Assembly (NCBI GenBank): GCA_027575765.1
Contig: JANBPT010000617.1
Coordinates: forward strand, 1-28,282
Source: Tieghemiomyces parasiticus
Taxonomy: Eukaryota; Kickxellomycota; Dimargaritomycetes; Dimargaritales; Dimargaritaceae
Direction of reading: 5' to 3'
Length of the DNA stretch: 28,282 nt
Every line of letters begins with the position of its first letter. Within the stretch, counting starts at the first letter, position 1. The translations under genes and the position numbers were made by a program. Positions 9,001 through 18,330 of the stretch are shown here, piece by piece. The notes beneath the pieces are model-generated. The model was not told the DNA's origin and searched no databases. It worked only from the letters and a program-made list of their open reading frames with translations.

Positions 9001-12000
9001 GTACCCGAAGTGGCAAAAATGGTGTACCCGAGGGCCTGCAGCCGCTGGACGCTGGGCAGCAGCTCGTACTTTTCTTTGTACGACCCGATCGAGAAGAGAA
9101 TGTTCTTCTTGGGGAGTTGGAATCCGGTGGAGAGCAGAGCCTTGATATAGGCCTCGTACTTATCCCGACCAAAGCAGGCCACCTCGCCGGTCGAGGCCAT
9201 TTCCACCCCTAGGATAGGGTCGGCCCCCAGAAGGCGGCTGAAGCTGAACTGCGGAACCTTGACGGCCACCACAGGGGTGGGAGGGGCACCCGGCACGAGG
9301 ACCACGGGGCTGAGGGTAGACGGCGGGTAAGGTTCGACTGGGAGACCCAGCATGGCGCGGGTGGCCATCTCGATCAGGTCTACACCCTTCACCTTGGACA
9401 CGAACGGGAAGGACCGGGCGGCGCGCACGTTGCACTCAATGACCTTGATATCATTGTCCTTGGCGATGAACTGGATGTTGAACGGGCCCGTCACGTTGAG
9501 CGCGCTGGCAATCTGGCGGGTGGCCGTCTCCACCTTGCGCACGGTGGCCGGGTCGAGGTCCTGCGGAGGCAGGATGAGGGTGGCGTCGCCCGAGTGGACG
9601 CCGGCGTTCTCCACGTGCTCGGAAACGACGTGCATGATCAGCTCACCGTCAAGGGCCACGGCGTCCATTTCGATCTCCTTGGCCTCCTCAATGTACTTGG
9701 TAATGACCACGGGGTACTCGCGGGAGACGGCAGTGGCCTCATTGAGGTAGCTGGCCAAGTCGTCCGGGGAGGAGACCACGTTCATGGCGGCACCGGACAG
9801 GACGTAGGAGGGACGAACCAGCACCGGATAGCCAACGGAGTCGCAGAAGCGCTGGGCCTCCTCGAAGCTGGTCAGTTCCTTCCAGCGGGGCTGGTCAACG
9901 CCGATCTTGTCCAGCATACGCGAGAACTTGTAGCGGTTCTCGGCGGTGTCAATCATCTCGGGGGAGGTGCCCAAAATCTTGACGTTCTGGCGGTGCAGGG
10001 GCAGGGCGATGTTGTTGGGGGTCTGGCCACCCATCGAGATCATGACACCCGAGGACTGTTCCATCTCGTAAATGTCCAGGATTCGCTCGAGAGTGATGTT
10101 CTCAAAGTAGAGGCGGTCGGCCTCGTCATAATCGGTTGACACGGTCTCGGGGTTGTAGTTGATCATGACCGTCTTGAAGTTGTTGTCGCGGAGGGTGCGA
10201 ATGGCGCGCACGGCGCACCAGTCAAACTCCACCGACGAGCCGATCCGGTACACGCCCGAGCCGAGCACCATGATACCCTGGTCTTCAAACTTGATGTCGT
10301 GTTCCGAGGCATTGTAGGTCACGTACAGGTAGTTGGTGACGGCCGGGAACTCGGCGGCCACCGTGTCAATCTGCTTGACCCACGGCGTGACGCCAAATTC
10401 GCTGCGCAGCTTGCGCACGGCCACCTCGTTACTACCCAGGGATCGGGCTACGGCGCGGTCCGAGAATCCGAGCTGCTTGGCGGCGCGGAGGAGCCCTGGG
10501 GTGAGGGTGGCCGGGGTAAGACCGTTAAGGCGCTGCTCGAGGGTCACAATGCGGCGCAGGCGCGTGAGGAACCAGCGGTCAATCTTGGTGAGCTCCCAGA
10601 TGCGGTCCACGGTGTAGCCGCGGTGCAGGGCGTTGGCAATGGCGAACAGGCGCTGGTCGGACGGATTGACCAGCTCGTGGTCCAGGTCGGTCACGTAGTC
10701 GTTCTCGGTGAACCCAAGGAAGGAGTACTCGACAGCCTGGATGGCCTTCTGGATGGTCTCTTCGAAGGTGCGGCCGATGGCCATCACCTCTCCGACGCTC
10801 TTCATGGATGACGATAGGCTGGTGCTGACGCGGGTGAACTTCTTGAGATCCCAGCGAGGGATCTTGACCACCACGTAGTCCAGGGAAGGTTCGAAACAGG
10901 CCGAGGTCTTCTTGGTCACACTGTTGCGGATCTCGTTGAGCGGGATGCCCAGACCGAGCTTAGACGCCACGAAGGCGAGCGGGTACCCCGTGGCCTTGGA
11001 GGCCAGGGCGGAACTGCGGCTGAGACGAGCATTAACCTCGATAATGCAGTACTCCTTGGAATCCGGGTTGAGAGCGTACTGGATGTTGCACTCACCCACG
11101 ACGCCGAGGTGACGGATCACGTTGATGGCGGTGGTGCGCAGCATGTTGTAGTCCTCATCGCTCAGGGTCTGGGAGGGGGCCACCACGATGGAGTCGCCCG
11201 TGTGAATGCCCAGGGGGTCAAAGTTCTCCATATTGCACACGGTGATGCAGTTGTCGTAGGCGTCGCGGACCACCTCGTACTCAATCTCCTTCCAGCCCTT
11301 CATGCTCCGCTCGATCAGAACCTGGGGACTGGACGCGAAGGCCTTGGTACACAGCTCCACCAGCTCCGACTCCGTCTCGGCGAACCCGGAGCCCAGACCA
11401 CCCAGCGCAAAGGCAGCGCGTACGATCAGCGGGTAGCCGATGGTGCGGGCGGCGGCCACCGCCTCGGCCACGTTGACAGCCGAGGATGACTGGGCGCAGC
11501 GCTCGTTGATCTGGGTCATGCTCTGGGAGAACAGCTCGCGGTCCTCCGTGGTGATGATGGTGCTGATGGGGGTGCCCAGGACGGTCACGTTGAGGGTCTC
11601 AAACTCATCCTTCATTTCAATCCCCACATTGAGGGCCGTCTGACCGCCGAACGTTACGTAGATACCGTCGGGCCGCTCGTGTTGAATGACCTTGCGCACG
11701 CTGTCGGCGGTGATGGGTAGGAAGTAGCACTTGTCAGCTAGACCCTTGGAGGTCTGGATGGTGGCGATGTTGGGGTTGATGAGAATGGTGTAGATGTTCT
11801 CTTCCTTCAGGGCCTTGATGGCCTGGGATCCGGAGTAGTCAAACTCGCCGGCCTGGCCGATAGAGAGGCCGCCGGAACCGAGGATGAGCACCTTGCGCAG
11901 GGAGCCGCCACGCAGGTCCTTGGCACCCAGGCGGCGGCGCGGGGCGTCGGACCGGTCCGTCTCGCCAGGGAAGCGCAGGGAGGCCAGCTGGCCCTCCTTG

Positions 12001-13340
12001 GCCGAGCGCATGCAGGCGTCGATGAAGACGTCAAACAGGTACTCCGTATCGCGTGGACCGGGGGCGGATTCCGGGTGGAACTGGACCGAGAAGTAAGGGA
12101 AGTGGCGGTGCTGGATGCCCTCGTTGGACCCGTCATTGGCGTTTACAAAGCGCTCAAAGTAGGTGTCGGGTAGGGAATCGGCGTCGACGGCGTACCCGTG
12201 GTTCTGCGAAGTGATGTGGCAGCGACCGGTGCGCAGGTCGGTGCACGGAATGTTCTGGCCACGGTTACCGTACTTCATCTTGATGGTGCGGGCACCGGCG
12301 GCCAGAGCCAGTAGCTGGTGGCCCAGACAGATACCAAACACGGGCACACGCTCGGCGGCCATGACCTTGCGCAGTCGCTCGACGGTGACGGCCACGTTAG
12401 TTGGGTCGCCAGGACCGTTGCTAATGAAAAGGCCGTCAAAGTCCATCTTGGGGGGCTGGGGCTGGCCGTCATCGTCTAGGGGCATGGTGCCGTCGCGGCG
12501 GCGATCTTTATCGTCGACGGCGAAGTTGTAGTTCCAGGGGACCACGTGGACCTCAACGCCACGGCGCACAAAGCAGCGGATCTGGTTGTACTTCATGCCG
12601 ACGTCCACGGCCAGGATGCGCAGCGGAGTCCCGTCGGCCTTACGCAGGACGTCGCCGGCTGGGCGGTAGAGGGTGGGCTCGGTGTGGGAAACTTGGGCCA
12701 CCAGGTTGGAGGCATTGGGGTCGGTCCACGGCACGTCGTCCAGCTCGGCCATCCAGGGCTGCATGCAGTCGCCCACGATGGGGCAGTCAGCGGTGGGGCC
12801 CCCGGTCACGGAGGCGGGCAGCAGCACTTTGCCCAGCATAACGCCTTGCTGGCGGATCTTCTTGGTGATGGCACGGGTATCCACCCCGTATAGGGCCGGG
12901 ATGTTCTGCTCGGCGAGCCAGGTGCCTAGGGAACTCTCGGCCAGGTAGTGGGAAAACTCGTCGGTGTAGAAACCGACCACCAAGGCGGCCACGTGGATAT
13001 CGCGGGACTCAAAGTGGGCGGGGATCACCTCCTCCTCAAACCACTTGTCGAGGGCGGCGCGCGAGGGCACGCCGTAGTTGCCAATGAGCGGGTAGGTCAG
13101 CACCAGGATCTGGCCGCGGTACGACGGGTCGGTCAGAGACTCCGGGTAGCCAACCATGCCGGTTTGGAAGACACACTCACCGGCCACCGAGTGAGTCTCC
13201 GCGCCGAAGCTGTATCCCCCGTAGCTGCTGCCGTCCTGGAGCACCAGGGTCGCCAAGGTGGGCATGGTGTCGCCATTGTAGGGAGCGGCTGGCACGATGG
13301 GCGCCTGGGCCACGGCACTGTCGAAGGGGGTGGTGGACAT
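6042..13340 (-). CDS. URA2: URA2/CAD-type multifunctional pyrimidine enzyme: glutamine amidotransferase, carbamoyl-phosphate synthase, inactive dihydroorotase-like domain, aspartate carbamoyltransferase
   Basis: Single exon, 2432 residues from the ATG at 13340. The frame stays open 24 bases further upstream, but only to a TTG. It makes carbamoyl phosphate from glutamine, bicarbonate and ATP and condenses it with aspartate: the first two steps of UMP synthesis, in the cytosol. Small chain: about 25-450, with nucleophile Cys338 in FGICLGHQ and the His422/Glu424 pair in QFHPE. Synthase: first half from about 483 ([18 protein letters not shown]), second half from about 1023 ([16 protein letters not shown]). 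An MGS-like regulatory region follows at about 1410-1470 ([10 protein letters not shown]), the usual site of UTP feedback. Dihydroorotase-like domain: about 1510-1970. Its metal motif is lost (NVNNC where active enzymes have DVHVH), so a separate URA4-type enzyme must do that step. A long Ala/Ser/Gly linker lies at about 1975-2110. Aspartate carbamoyltransferase: about 2117-2432, with [29 protein letters not shown] and MHPLPR intact. The leader shows no upstream ATG in the first 170 bases. Confidence 0.97.
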   Translation of the reverse strand: MSTTPFDSAVAQAPIVPAAPYNGDTMPTLATLVLQDGSSYGGYSFGAETHSVAGECVFQTGMVGYPESLTDPSYRGQILVLTYPLIGNYGVPSRAALDKWFEEEVIPAHFESRDIHVAALVVGFYTDEFSHYLAESSLGTWLAEQNIPALYGVDTRAITKKIRQQGVMLGKVLLPASVTGGPTADCPIVGDCMQPWMAELDDVPWTDPNASNLVAQVSHTEPTLYRPAGDVLRKADGTPLRILAVDVGMKYNQIRCFVRRGVEVHVVPWNYNFAVDDKDRRRDGTMPLDDDGQPQPPKMDFDGLFISNGPGDPTNVAVTVERLRKVMAAERVPVFGICLGHQLLALAAGARTIKMKYGNRGQNIPCTDLRTGRCHITSQNHGYAVDADSLPDTYFERFVNANDGSNEGIQHRHFPYFSVQFHPESAPGPRDTEYLFDVFIDACMRSAKEGQLASLRFPGETDRSDAPRRRLGAKDLRGGSLRKVLILGSGGLSIGQAGEFDYSGSQAIKALKEENIYTILINPNIATIQTSKGLADKCYFLPITADSVRKVIQHERPDGIYVTFGGQTALNVGIEMKDEFETLNVTVLGTPISTIITTEDRELFSQSMTQINERCAQSSSAVNVAEAVAAARTIGYPLIVRAAFALGGLGSGFAETESELVELCTKAFASSPQVLIERSMKGWKEIEYEVVRDAYDNCITVCNMENFDPLGIHTGDSIVVAPSQTLSDEDYNMLRTTAINVIRHLGVVGECNIQYALNPDSKEYCIIEVNARLSRSSALASKATGYPLAFVASKLGLGIPLNEIRNSVTKKTSACFEPSLDYVVVKIPRWDLKKFTRVSTSLSSSMKSVGEVMAIGRTFEETIQKAIQAVEYSFLGFTENDYVTDLDHELVNPSDQRLFAIANALHRGYTVDRIWELTKIDRWFLTRLRRIVTLEQRLNGLTPATLTPGLLRAAKQLGFSDRAVARSLGSNEVAVRKLRSEFGVTPWVKQIDTVAAEFPAVTNYLYVTYNASEHDIKFEDQGIMVLGSGVYRIGSSVEFDWCAVRAIRTLRDNNFKTVMINYNPETVSTDYDEADRLYFENITLERILDIYEMEQSSGVMISMGGQTPNNIALPLHRQNVKILGTSPEMIDTAENRYKFSRMLDKIGVDQPRWKELTSFEEAQRFCDSVGYPVLVRPSYVLSGAAMNVVSSPDDLASYLNEATAVSREYPVVITKYIEEAKEIEMDAVALDGELIMHVVSEHVENAGVHSGDATLILPPQDLDPATVRKVETATRQIASALNVTGPFNIQFIAKDNDIKVIECNVRAARSFPFVSKVKGVDLIEMATRAMLGLPVEPYPPSTLSPVVLVPGAPPTPVVAVKVPQFSFSRLLGADPILGVEMASTGEVACFGRDKYEAYIKALLSTGFQLPKKNILFSIGSYKEKYELLPSVQRLQALGYTIFATSGTADFMQEHGVPVKYLVAADDSSSSAAAAKSGSSTPLPPGQSAANGGFVKDEFNLDQHMANNLIDLYINLPSKNRFRRPSSYVSKGYRTRRMAVDYSIPLITNVKCAKLFIEALTRWRGLDVSSVDYISSYRSIILPGLINVNNCLPSFNDQNRNQFLNLSFAAVASGITTVCVNPVAAHGALTDPTDLAKVQDQVRSRTLCDMVFQTAATDTNYTALAAAPGGGGTPLLFLSFRQNREMLNKSHIPTVVSRFFKGWNPVGLIVTDAEGADLASVLLLASLYRRTIHVTNVTTRQDIELIAMSKDRGLRVTCDVPHTALFVRELLEVRHRQTASPSTTKPITIAAATDAATAAANSATTACGPTSDHHPIPADATYGGISQADSDAMWEHMETIDCISTGQSILQVCAEAGRDCIPGFGLEGLIASLLTAVANQRMSVDDLRRRLHDNPRRIFGIPEQPDTYMEVELDRAYVVPATGFRHSPAAWSPFNGMTMKGVITRVMLRGRLVYLDGTLFMSHLNGLDVTHRLRPDTAVTPAAAAAPILGVNTPVAAAGANAAGGETSGPSAGMGSTGAALKSPTVASSSSSTVFNPSAAAIGALSAYERASNLAAGATSSVVAGNTDGHHQFLHRHQGEVRDHLAPGTLVTASASQATATHGGTANTQLIEGLPSSLSRIGIHSPFYQKHILSVRQFTREELHVLFGVAQEMRVQVERHGKANLLPGRVLCTVFFEPSSRTQCSFAAAMQRLGGTVVSADAANSSVAKGESLPDTVRTLGAYGDIVVVRHPQPGSAELASKYCPVPVINAGDGTGEHPSQAMLDVYTIREELGTVNGLTITLVGDLKNGRTVHSLVRLLALYDVTLNYVSPSSLSMPEDIQRTIGKLGIKQTQHTELSPEVVAESDVIYVTRVQKERFTDQEEYERLKHAYVIDSATLAHAKDHMALMHPLPRVGEIDPEVDFDPRAAYFRQMKYGMYVRMALLALVLGKSS

Positions 13341-13937
13341 GGTGAAGTTGGGGGTAATGGACAAAGTGGGGTAGATGGGCCGTGGCGATGGGACTGCAGG
13401 CGACGTAGGGTGGAGGCGTGTGAAGGTAGGTGTGCCCGATGGCCAGCGGGGCGAAGGTTCAGTGAGGCACGGAGGGAGAGGAAGGACAGGAGCGCCTGGT
13501 TAGTTATAGAGGTCGAGCGTGGGTGCTAAGCAACGGGGTGGGTGACCGCTAGTCGGCCGGGGTCCTTTGGGAAGACGGGAGGGGAGGAGTAGGAAAAAGT
13601 TGCAGGGGGCGGCCTGAAGGGGTTGGCCGGAGGCACACCAAGGGAATTAAAATAAAAAGCAAGGACGGACAGGCCAGTCGACAGTGAGCAGCGGACGACA
13701 GGGTGGAGCACAAGAGATAAGGCTGGATCAGAAGAGGGAAGGGTGGCTACGGAGATAAGGACAGACCGGCTATCTGAAGACCAGCAAGGCCCTGGGACCC
13801 TCCTAATAAAGCCCCCGGCCACAAGGTGGCGGCCCCAGAGCCCGGCCTAAAAAAGGCTTTCCCCACAGGGGTCTTCTTTGCCCGCCCGTGCCAGAGACCA
13901 GGGGGCCTAGACGGGCGTGAGGAAATATTAAAATAAA
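13341..13937 (-). promoter_or_regulatory. URA2 upstream region
   Basis: On the URA2 sense strand this is the 5' leader and probable promoter. No ATG occurs within about 170 bases of the start codon. TA-rich candidates are CTATAACTA (13501-13509) and TTTTATTTTAATT (about 13644-13658). Pyrimidine-rich tracts on the sense strand fit a fungal core promoter. A GC-rich patch at 13880-13920 can form a hairpin (GCCCGT at 13885-13890 with ACGGGC at 13911-13916). Nothing here identifies a specific regulator. Confidence 0.4.
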
Positions 13938-14870
13938 TTAAAAAAGGTCAACAACCCCGTGCCGAATTAGCACCGGCCGTGGCGCCGGGGGCCGCATGTA
14001 TGGAGGTGGGCACAACCAACAAGGTTCCATCGTTCCCCAGGCCGGAGACAGCGGTGCGACTGCGGGGTCCCGGGGGGCATCCACATTGGGCCGTGGGAGA
14101 ATGCGGTCGATAAAACACGACTGGAATCCCCATCCCAAACCGGCCGGTGGCCAATGAAACATTAACCACGCATCAACAGGGATCAGGGTTATGCAATCTC
14201 GCACACTGGCCGGCCCTGAGACAACAACGTTAGGTCGCACTGAGGGGGGAGGGTGCGAGATGACTGCGAGAATAGATCCATATGTAAAAAAAAAAAGGGG
14301 AGGAGGCTGGGGCTGTGACTGGCTGACTAGGGGCTGGACCTCTCCAATCGGAGCGACGACAAGCCCAATCACGACCAGGTTCGGGGGAATTGCCTGCAAG
14401 TGTGGTTGGCCGCCAAGAGCTGGTTGGCCCCGGCGGAATGGTGCTGGTACCGCACAAGACGATGAAAAAAACCCTTGCGGACGCATGGCGCTCAGGAGGT
14501 TTGAAAAAAAAAGAATCGCCAGCGATGGCACCGACGGAGGAAAAGACGAACTTACCTGGTGTGGTCTGCGGAGATGTGAAGGATATATGTGAGAGAGGAG
14601 TGGTCGCTTAGGAATAGGGTGAGAGAGCCAGTGCAAAGTGAAATAATGGAGAATGAAAACGTTTTTTTGGGGGTGGTATTGATGAAGGTACGGGAGGGTA
14701 AGGGCAATTGCGTGCAATGAAAGTACCGGGGGTTGGGTAATCGCCGGTGAATGAGCCGTATAGCGGCGCTGGGTAGAGATTGTGAAGAGGTTGGGAGGAT
14801 TTCGAGAGGTGGCGTACAAACAAAAGCTCGTAGCCTGCATCGGAACGGCGCCAGGGGGACGAAGATGCAT
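13938..14870 (-). other. 310-codon proline-rich open frame, probably not a simple gene
   Basis: The minus strand is open from a true ATG at 14870 to a TAA at 13938. The translation is rich in Pro, Ser, His and Phe, and several Phe runs come from homopolymer T tracts. I see no domain or repeat I can name. A full consensus donor (CAG|GTAAGT, bases 14558-14550) lies inside it, followed by a T9 tract and a new ATG. This suggests a spliced transcript crossing the region rather than one exon. The last 230 bases are GC-rich and end in a T6 run on this strand (about 13942). It could be a 5' leader plus coding exons of an unrecognised gene, a non-coding RNA, or a chance frame. Confidence 0.25.
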
Positions 14871-15000
14871 GGTAATTATGCGGGGTCCAGATAGGGGTGG
14901 GCACAGTCAGAAGAGCAGGGCGATGAAGCAGTTGAGGGGACACGGGTTAGGCCCATCCAGTAATCCAGCGGGTGGTACACACCGCGTCGCTCCCCGGCCG

Positions 15001-15174
15001 TCAAACGGGCTCAATTACGACCTCGGCTGGTATTTTAGGTGCGACAGAGGCGAATTCAGCCGGTGTTACACCACGCAGAGGCCAACCCACAATGCCTCTC
15101 ACTCCGCCCTCTTCGGGCTCCAGTTGTACACCCTGCCTAGCTACGTGCAGGTGCCACCTGCTTTTCTTGAACGT
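15001..15174 (-). CDS. Possible terminal exon of an unrecognised gene
   Basis: On the minus strand a pyrimidine-flanked acceptor (TGCCCTTCAG) at 15175 opens a 57-codon frame. It starts TFKKSRWHLHV, contains RQGVQLEPEEGGVRGIVGWP and VTPAEFASVAPKIPAEV, and stops at TGA 15001. The composition (charged, Gly/Val/Pro, no homopolymers) is more protein-like than anything else between URA2 and the hexokinase. About 100 bases upstream there is a strong donor (GC|GTAAGT, 15272/15271), and a TATAAA on the same strand lies at 15420-15415. The gap is that the putative first exon has no ATG, so the gene model cannot be completed. The family is not recognised. The plus strand is also open here, which lowers confidence. 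Confidence 0.25.
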   Translation of the reverse strand, partial: TFKKSRWHLHVARQGVQLEPEEGGVRGIVGWPLRGVTPAEFASVAPKIPAEVVIEPV

Positions 15175-16596
15175 CTGAAGGGCATACGATCAAGATACAC
15201 CAATTCCCTACTCTGCGCACAGACGCACACGATCAAGGGGGTGCCGCAGATGACATCCTTACAAGACTTACGCTAATCCCTGAGCTTCGATTCGTGGTCC
15301 GGAGGGGTGAATATAGACAAAAAGATACACGAGTGTTTTTGGCTACGCCTTCGGGACCAGAAAAGAAGAAGGGAAGAGGAAAAAGGGCGGTGGAGCGGGA
15401 GGACCGGCCTTGGCTTTATACTGTCCTCCGGCCTCAGCTGCGACCCCAGACGGTATGTGCCTCCCCCTTCTTCCCTATCATCTCCCCGTCCTCCGTAGCT
15501 GAGCGGCTAGGACGTTTCATACTATTTTTTTTTCCACTCCAAACGCAGTCAACCCTGCCGAAACCCATCCGCGCCCTGTCCTGCCTTGCAGCAAAAACTG
15601 AACCACGGGACTTTTATGGTTTCTACTGGTGACTTCCCAGGCAGTTCCATCTACACTGTACGGGAATACAGATTAAATTCAGCACAGTGAGGAACCGCAT
15701 GAAAAAAAAAAATTAATCCTTGGTAACCAATCACCGATCCAAGTTTATACCAACTGTTTCGCACTCCACTTCCTCTCGTATCGATACTTCCGCCATCATT
15801 GGCCCAACGGACGGAGAGTGGGAACGACTGGGAGTCGTTGGATGGATCGGAGGTGAACGGGTGTGCCAATCAACAGCAAGCCGACGTCTGGCGATTGCGC
15901 GGCTCTTGGTACTACCTCAGCAGCGAGCTGTGGCTGGCCAAGCACCCCGATGGTTAGGGCTGGTCGATTTCGAACTCTTGCCAAGCAAAAAAATGAGTAA
16001 GAACAACTTCAATACCTCGTAAATCTCAATCTATACATAATTCCCGCAGACTGGTCACTAGGTATGGCCGGGTTCTTTTAGTACCCTTTTAAAGCGTGGG
16101 CTGACGTCTCACGGTGGAAAGAAAATACATGTACAGAATCAATAAGTCAATGGCTCAAGGGGCAAATAGTTGGGGGAATGTGTGGAAGATCAGTCCAAGA
16201 GAGACGGTGACTGAAGCCCAACACACAGAGATTCCAAGAGGATGATAAGGAAAGGGTAAGGAAGGAATCAGGCCATCTTCGGTTGTGGTCAAAGGAAAAC
16301 GTGACAGAATTCATCTGCTCCGATGTTTTAGGACGCCCCCCCCCTTCCCATCAGCACCACCGGGTAAAAGAAAACAAGGTGCCCTGGCAGATTAGAGCCA
16401 GATTAGATAAGGTGGTTGTGTAAGAATGGGGGGTGGGTAGTGTAGATATGAAACGTAGCGCAGGGAAGTAAAGGCCGTACATCCGTTTAAGTGGTGGTGC
16501 ACCGACAATCGCCACCAGATTTAGCACCGCTATGACTGAATTGTCGTCATCACAGTTATAACCCGATTTACCTCCTCCCTATTTGCCACAGCGTCT
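15175..16596. other. Spacer 3' of the hexokinase gene, no confident gene
   Basis: From 16596 leftward this is the hexokinase 3' flank, with AT-rich strings near 16000-16150 that could serve 3'-end formation and a C9 run at about 16336. Around 15270-15420 lie the donor and TATA-like string that may belong to a leftward transcript entering the 15001-15174 exon. I see no other supported feature. Confidence 0.4.
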
Positions 16597-18036
16597 CTAG
16601 GCGTGGACGTGGTCGGCAGCCTGCTTCCGCTGCTTATCGGCCACCATGGCCACGATGGCCGCACCGACGCCGCTGCCGTCCTTGGACAGTGTGGTGTAAA
16701 CGTTATTGGCAAGCTCGGTACCCATGATCTCAACGAGGGCCTCGCGGAGGAACTTTTCAAAGTTGGGGTAAAATTCGTACATGGACCCATCAATGCCAAT
16801 GGTGATCTTGTCCTGGCGGAGCAGGTCGAGCCGCACCGAGAGTACCGAAGCCAGCGCGGCGGCTGAGAGCCGGGCCGCCCGGAGCCCAAGCATGTAGCAC
16901 ACGGCCTTGACGAGGGCGCGGTCGGTGAGCGTGGTCTCCGGAAGGAGCAGGACGGATTCAAGCGTGTATCTCACCTCCTCCAGGTCGGCGGACTCATCGG
17001 CCACGATGGTCGACATGTAGGCTGTGTTAAACGAGTAGGGTTCGTTCAGCTCGGTGGAGGAGAGGCCACGGAACAGGAGGCGGCGGTCCACAAGTTGAAG
17101 TAGGACCTTGCGGGTCACCTCGCCCAAGTAGAGTCCCGAGATCATCTTCTCAAACACCTGCTTGTTGGGGTTCTGGGTCTCACGGTCCACGCAGTTGTCA
17201 AACATGGTGACCGGCAGCACCTCCTTGTGGTTGTCAAAGCCGCCCCATTCCATGTTGATAACCATCTCGTCCACGTCGGCGACATCGCGCGCCCCATCGG
17301 CCGACTTGATCCACTTCGGGATCCGCCCGGCCTTCTCATAGTAGGCGGCGTTGGTGCCGGTGCCAAAGATAACACCCATAAGCGAGGACGGGTGCTGGTA
17401 TGCGCTGGTCATGAGGGCGCCCACTGTGTCGTTGACGAGGGCGCTGACGGAGACCCGGAGGTGCTTGCGCCGGAGGGCGTCCTGCAGCAGGAGCACCACG
17501 TCGCGGCCCACGACACCCTCCACCGTGAACCCCTTGTTCCACATAATCAGCGTGCCACGGTTGATGGAGGTCTGGGCCACCGCGAACGAAAAGGTGAACC
17601 CAAGAGGGACCTCGCCCTGGCTCGCCGTGGGCTCCTTGCCGTGGTCCGTCAGAAACACCGACACGCAATCGGCAATCCAGTCAAAGAAGACGCGGGCGTT
17701 GCTGTGCTTCACGTCCTGAGGAATGGTGAACTTTTGTTGGACGATACTAAACTGGCTTTGGCCCTCGAGGGTGACTTCACACACGCGCAGATTCGTGCCG
17801 CCCAGGTCCAGCGCCAAGTAGGTGCCGGTCTCGTCACCCGTGGGCCGAGTCTTGACGTAGGAGGGAATCATGGCTAGGTTGCACCCGTCCTTTTCGAGGC
17901 CCTCGTCCATACTGGTCATGAACCCGTCGACGATCGCCTTGAGGTGGGCGGTCGTGAGGGTCAGGTCCTGTTGCAGCTCCTTCACGGCGGTCAGCTGGGC
18001 CACGGAGGCCCCGGGAATGTTAAGTGGCGAGCTCAT
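16597..18036 (-). CDS. HXK: Hexokinase
   Basis: Single exon, 479 residues from the ATG at 18036 (context ctaccATG). The frame continues upstream without an ATG, so this start is chosen. It phosphorylates hexoses with ATP at the entry to glycolysis, in the cytosol. The phosphate-1 motif is LALDLGGTNLRV (residues 74-85). The sugar-binding block is LGFTFSFAVAQTSIN (145-159) with WNKGF (166-170). The catalytic base is Asp203 in LVNDTVGAL. Phosphate-2 is GVIFGTGTNAAYYE (221-234). Glu263 sits in INMEWGGF and Glu296 in QVFEKMISGLYLGE. The adenosine-binding end is GIDGSMYEFYPNFEKFLREA and KDGSGVGAA. The length is normal for a fungal hexokinase. Two positions differ from the classical signature: Ala152 replaces the Pro after FSF, and Asn167 replaces the Thr of WTKGF, which contacts the sugar in known structures. 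It could be a working hexokinase with changed sugar preference, or a regulatory paralogue. Confidence 0.95.
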   Translation of the reverse strand: MSSPLNIPGASVAQLTAVKELQQDLTLTTAHLKAIVDGFMTSMDEGLEKDGCNLAMIPSYVKTRPTGDETGTYLALDLGGTNLRVCEVTLEGQSQFSIVQQKFTIPQDVKHSNARVFFDWIADCVSVFLTDHGKEPTASQGEVPLGFTFSFAVAQTSINRGTLIMWNKGFTVEGVVGRDVVLLLQDALRRKHLRVSVSALVNDTVGALMTSAYQHPSSLMGVIFGTGTNAAYYEKAGRIPKWIKSADGARDVADVDEMVINMEWGGFDNHKEVLPVTMFDNCVDRETQNPNKQVFEKMISGLYLGEVTRKVLLQLVDRRLLFRGLSSTELNEPYSFNTAYMSTIVADESADLEEVRYTLESVLLLPETTLTDRALVKAVCYMLGLRAARLSAAALASVLSVRLDLLRQDKITIGIDGSMYEFYPNFEKFLREALVEIMGTELANNVYTTLSKDGSGVGAAIVAMVADKQRKQAADHVHA

Positions 18037-18330
18037 GGTAGCAAAGGGAACGCTAGTGGGGTGAGAGAAGCGCAGAAAAAGGGGGGTAGGAGAAAGGAGT
18101 TGAGCCACACGACGTTGAGATACGACAGGTATACGTGTGGAGGCAACGCTTAAATACGGCCAGACAGAGCAGGTGAACAGGGGGCGGCGGAGGTCAAGAG
18201 GCGTGGGGATGGGCGATAAGGCCAAGGAGATAAGCGAGGGAGATACGGTGATCGTGGTAAAGGAGATAAGGAAAGTGGAGAGGCGGAGGAGCGGCGTGGG
18301 TTATAAACCGGGTACGTGGTGATTCATAAA
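18037..18330 (-). promoter_or_regulatory. Hexokinase upstream region
   Basis: The sense strand (minus) is pyrimidine-rich just upstream of the ATG, as expected for a fungal leader. A TATA-like TTTATAA lies at 18307-18301, about 265 bases upstream of the start codon. No binding site for a named regulator can be claimed. Confidence 0.4.

Noticed and set aside
7566..9212. 548-codon open frame on the plus strand opposite URA2
   Set aside because: It lies wholly antisense to the dihydroorotase/CPSase region of URA2, is His/Gly/Val-rich as expected for the complement of GC-ending codons, and has no domain. It is a shadow of codon bias.
13341..13364. Eight extra N-terminal codons for URA2 starting at 13364
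   Set aside because: The codon at 13362-13364 is TTG. The first in-frame ATG is at 13340, in a good context, so the shorter start is used.
13980..14120. SRP RNA helix 8 (GGAGACAGCGG near an AGG)
   Set aside because: The essential GGAAAC loop and the opposing AGCAG asymmetric loop are not both present in the right spacing.
14550..14570. U1 snRNA 5' end (ACTTACCTGG on the plus strand)
   Set aside because: The string is simply the complement of a consensus splice donor on the minus strand. No Sm site or U1 stem-loop sequence follows on the plus strand.
15001..15276. Plus-strand open frame covering 14782-15276
   Set aside because: No domain, no leader-like upstream region and no splice partners. 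The minus strand over part of the same interval looks more protein-like.
18037..18225. 63-codon N-terminal extension of the hexokinase
   Set aside because: No ATG opens it. The sequence is pyrimidine-rich leader, and the ATG at 18036 gives the normal family length.
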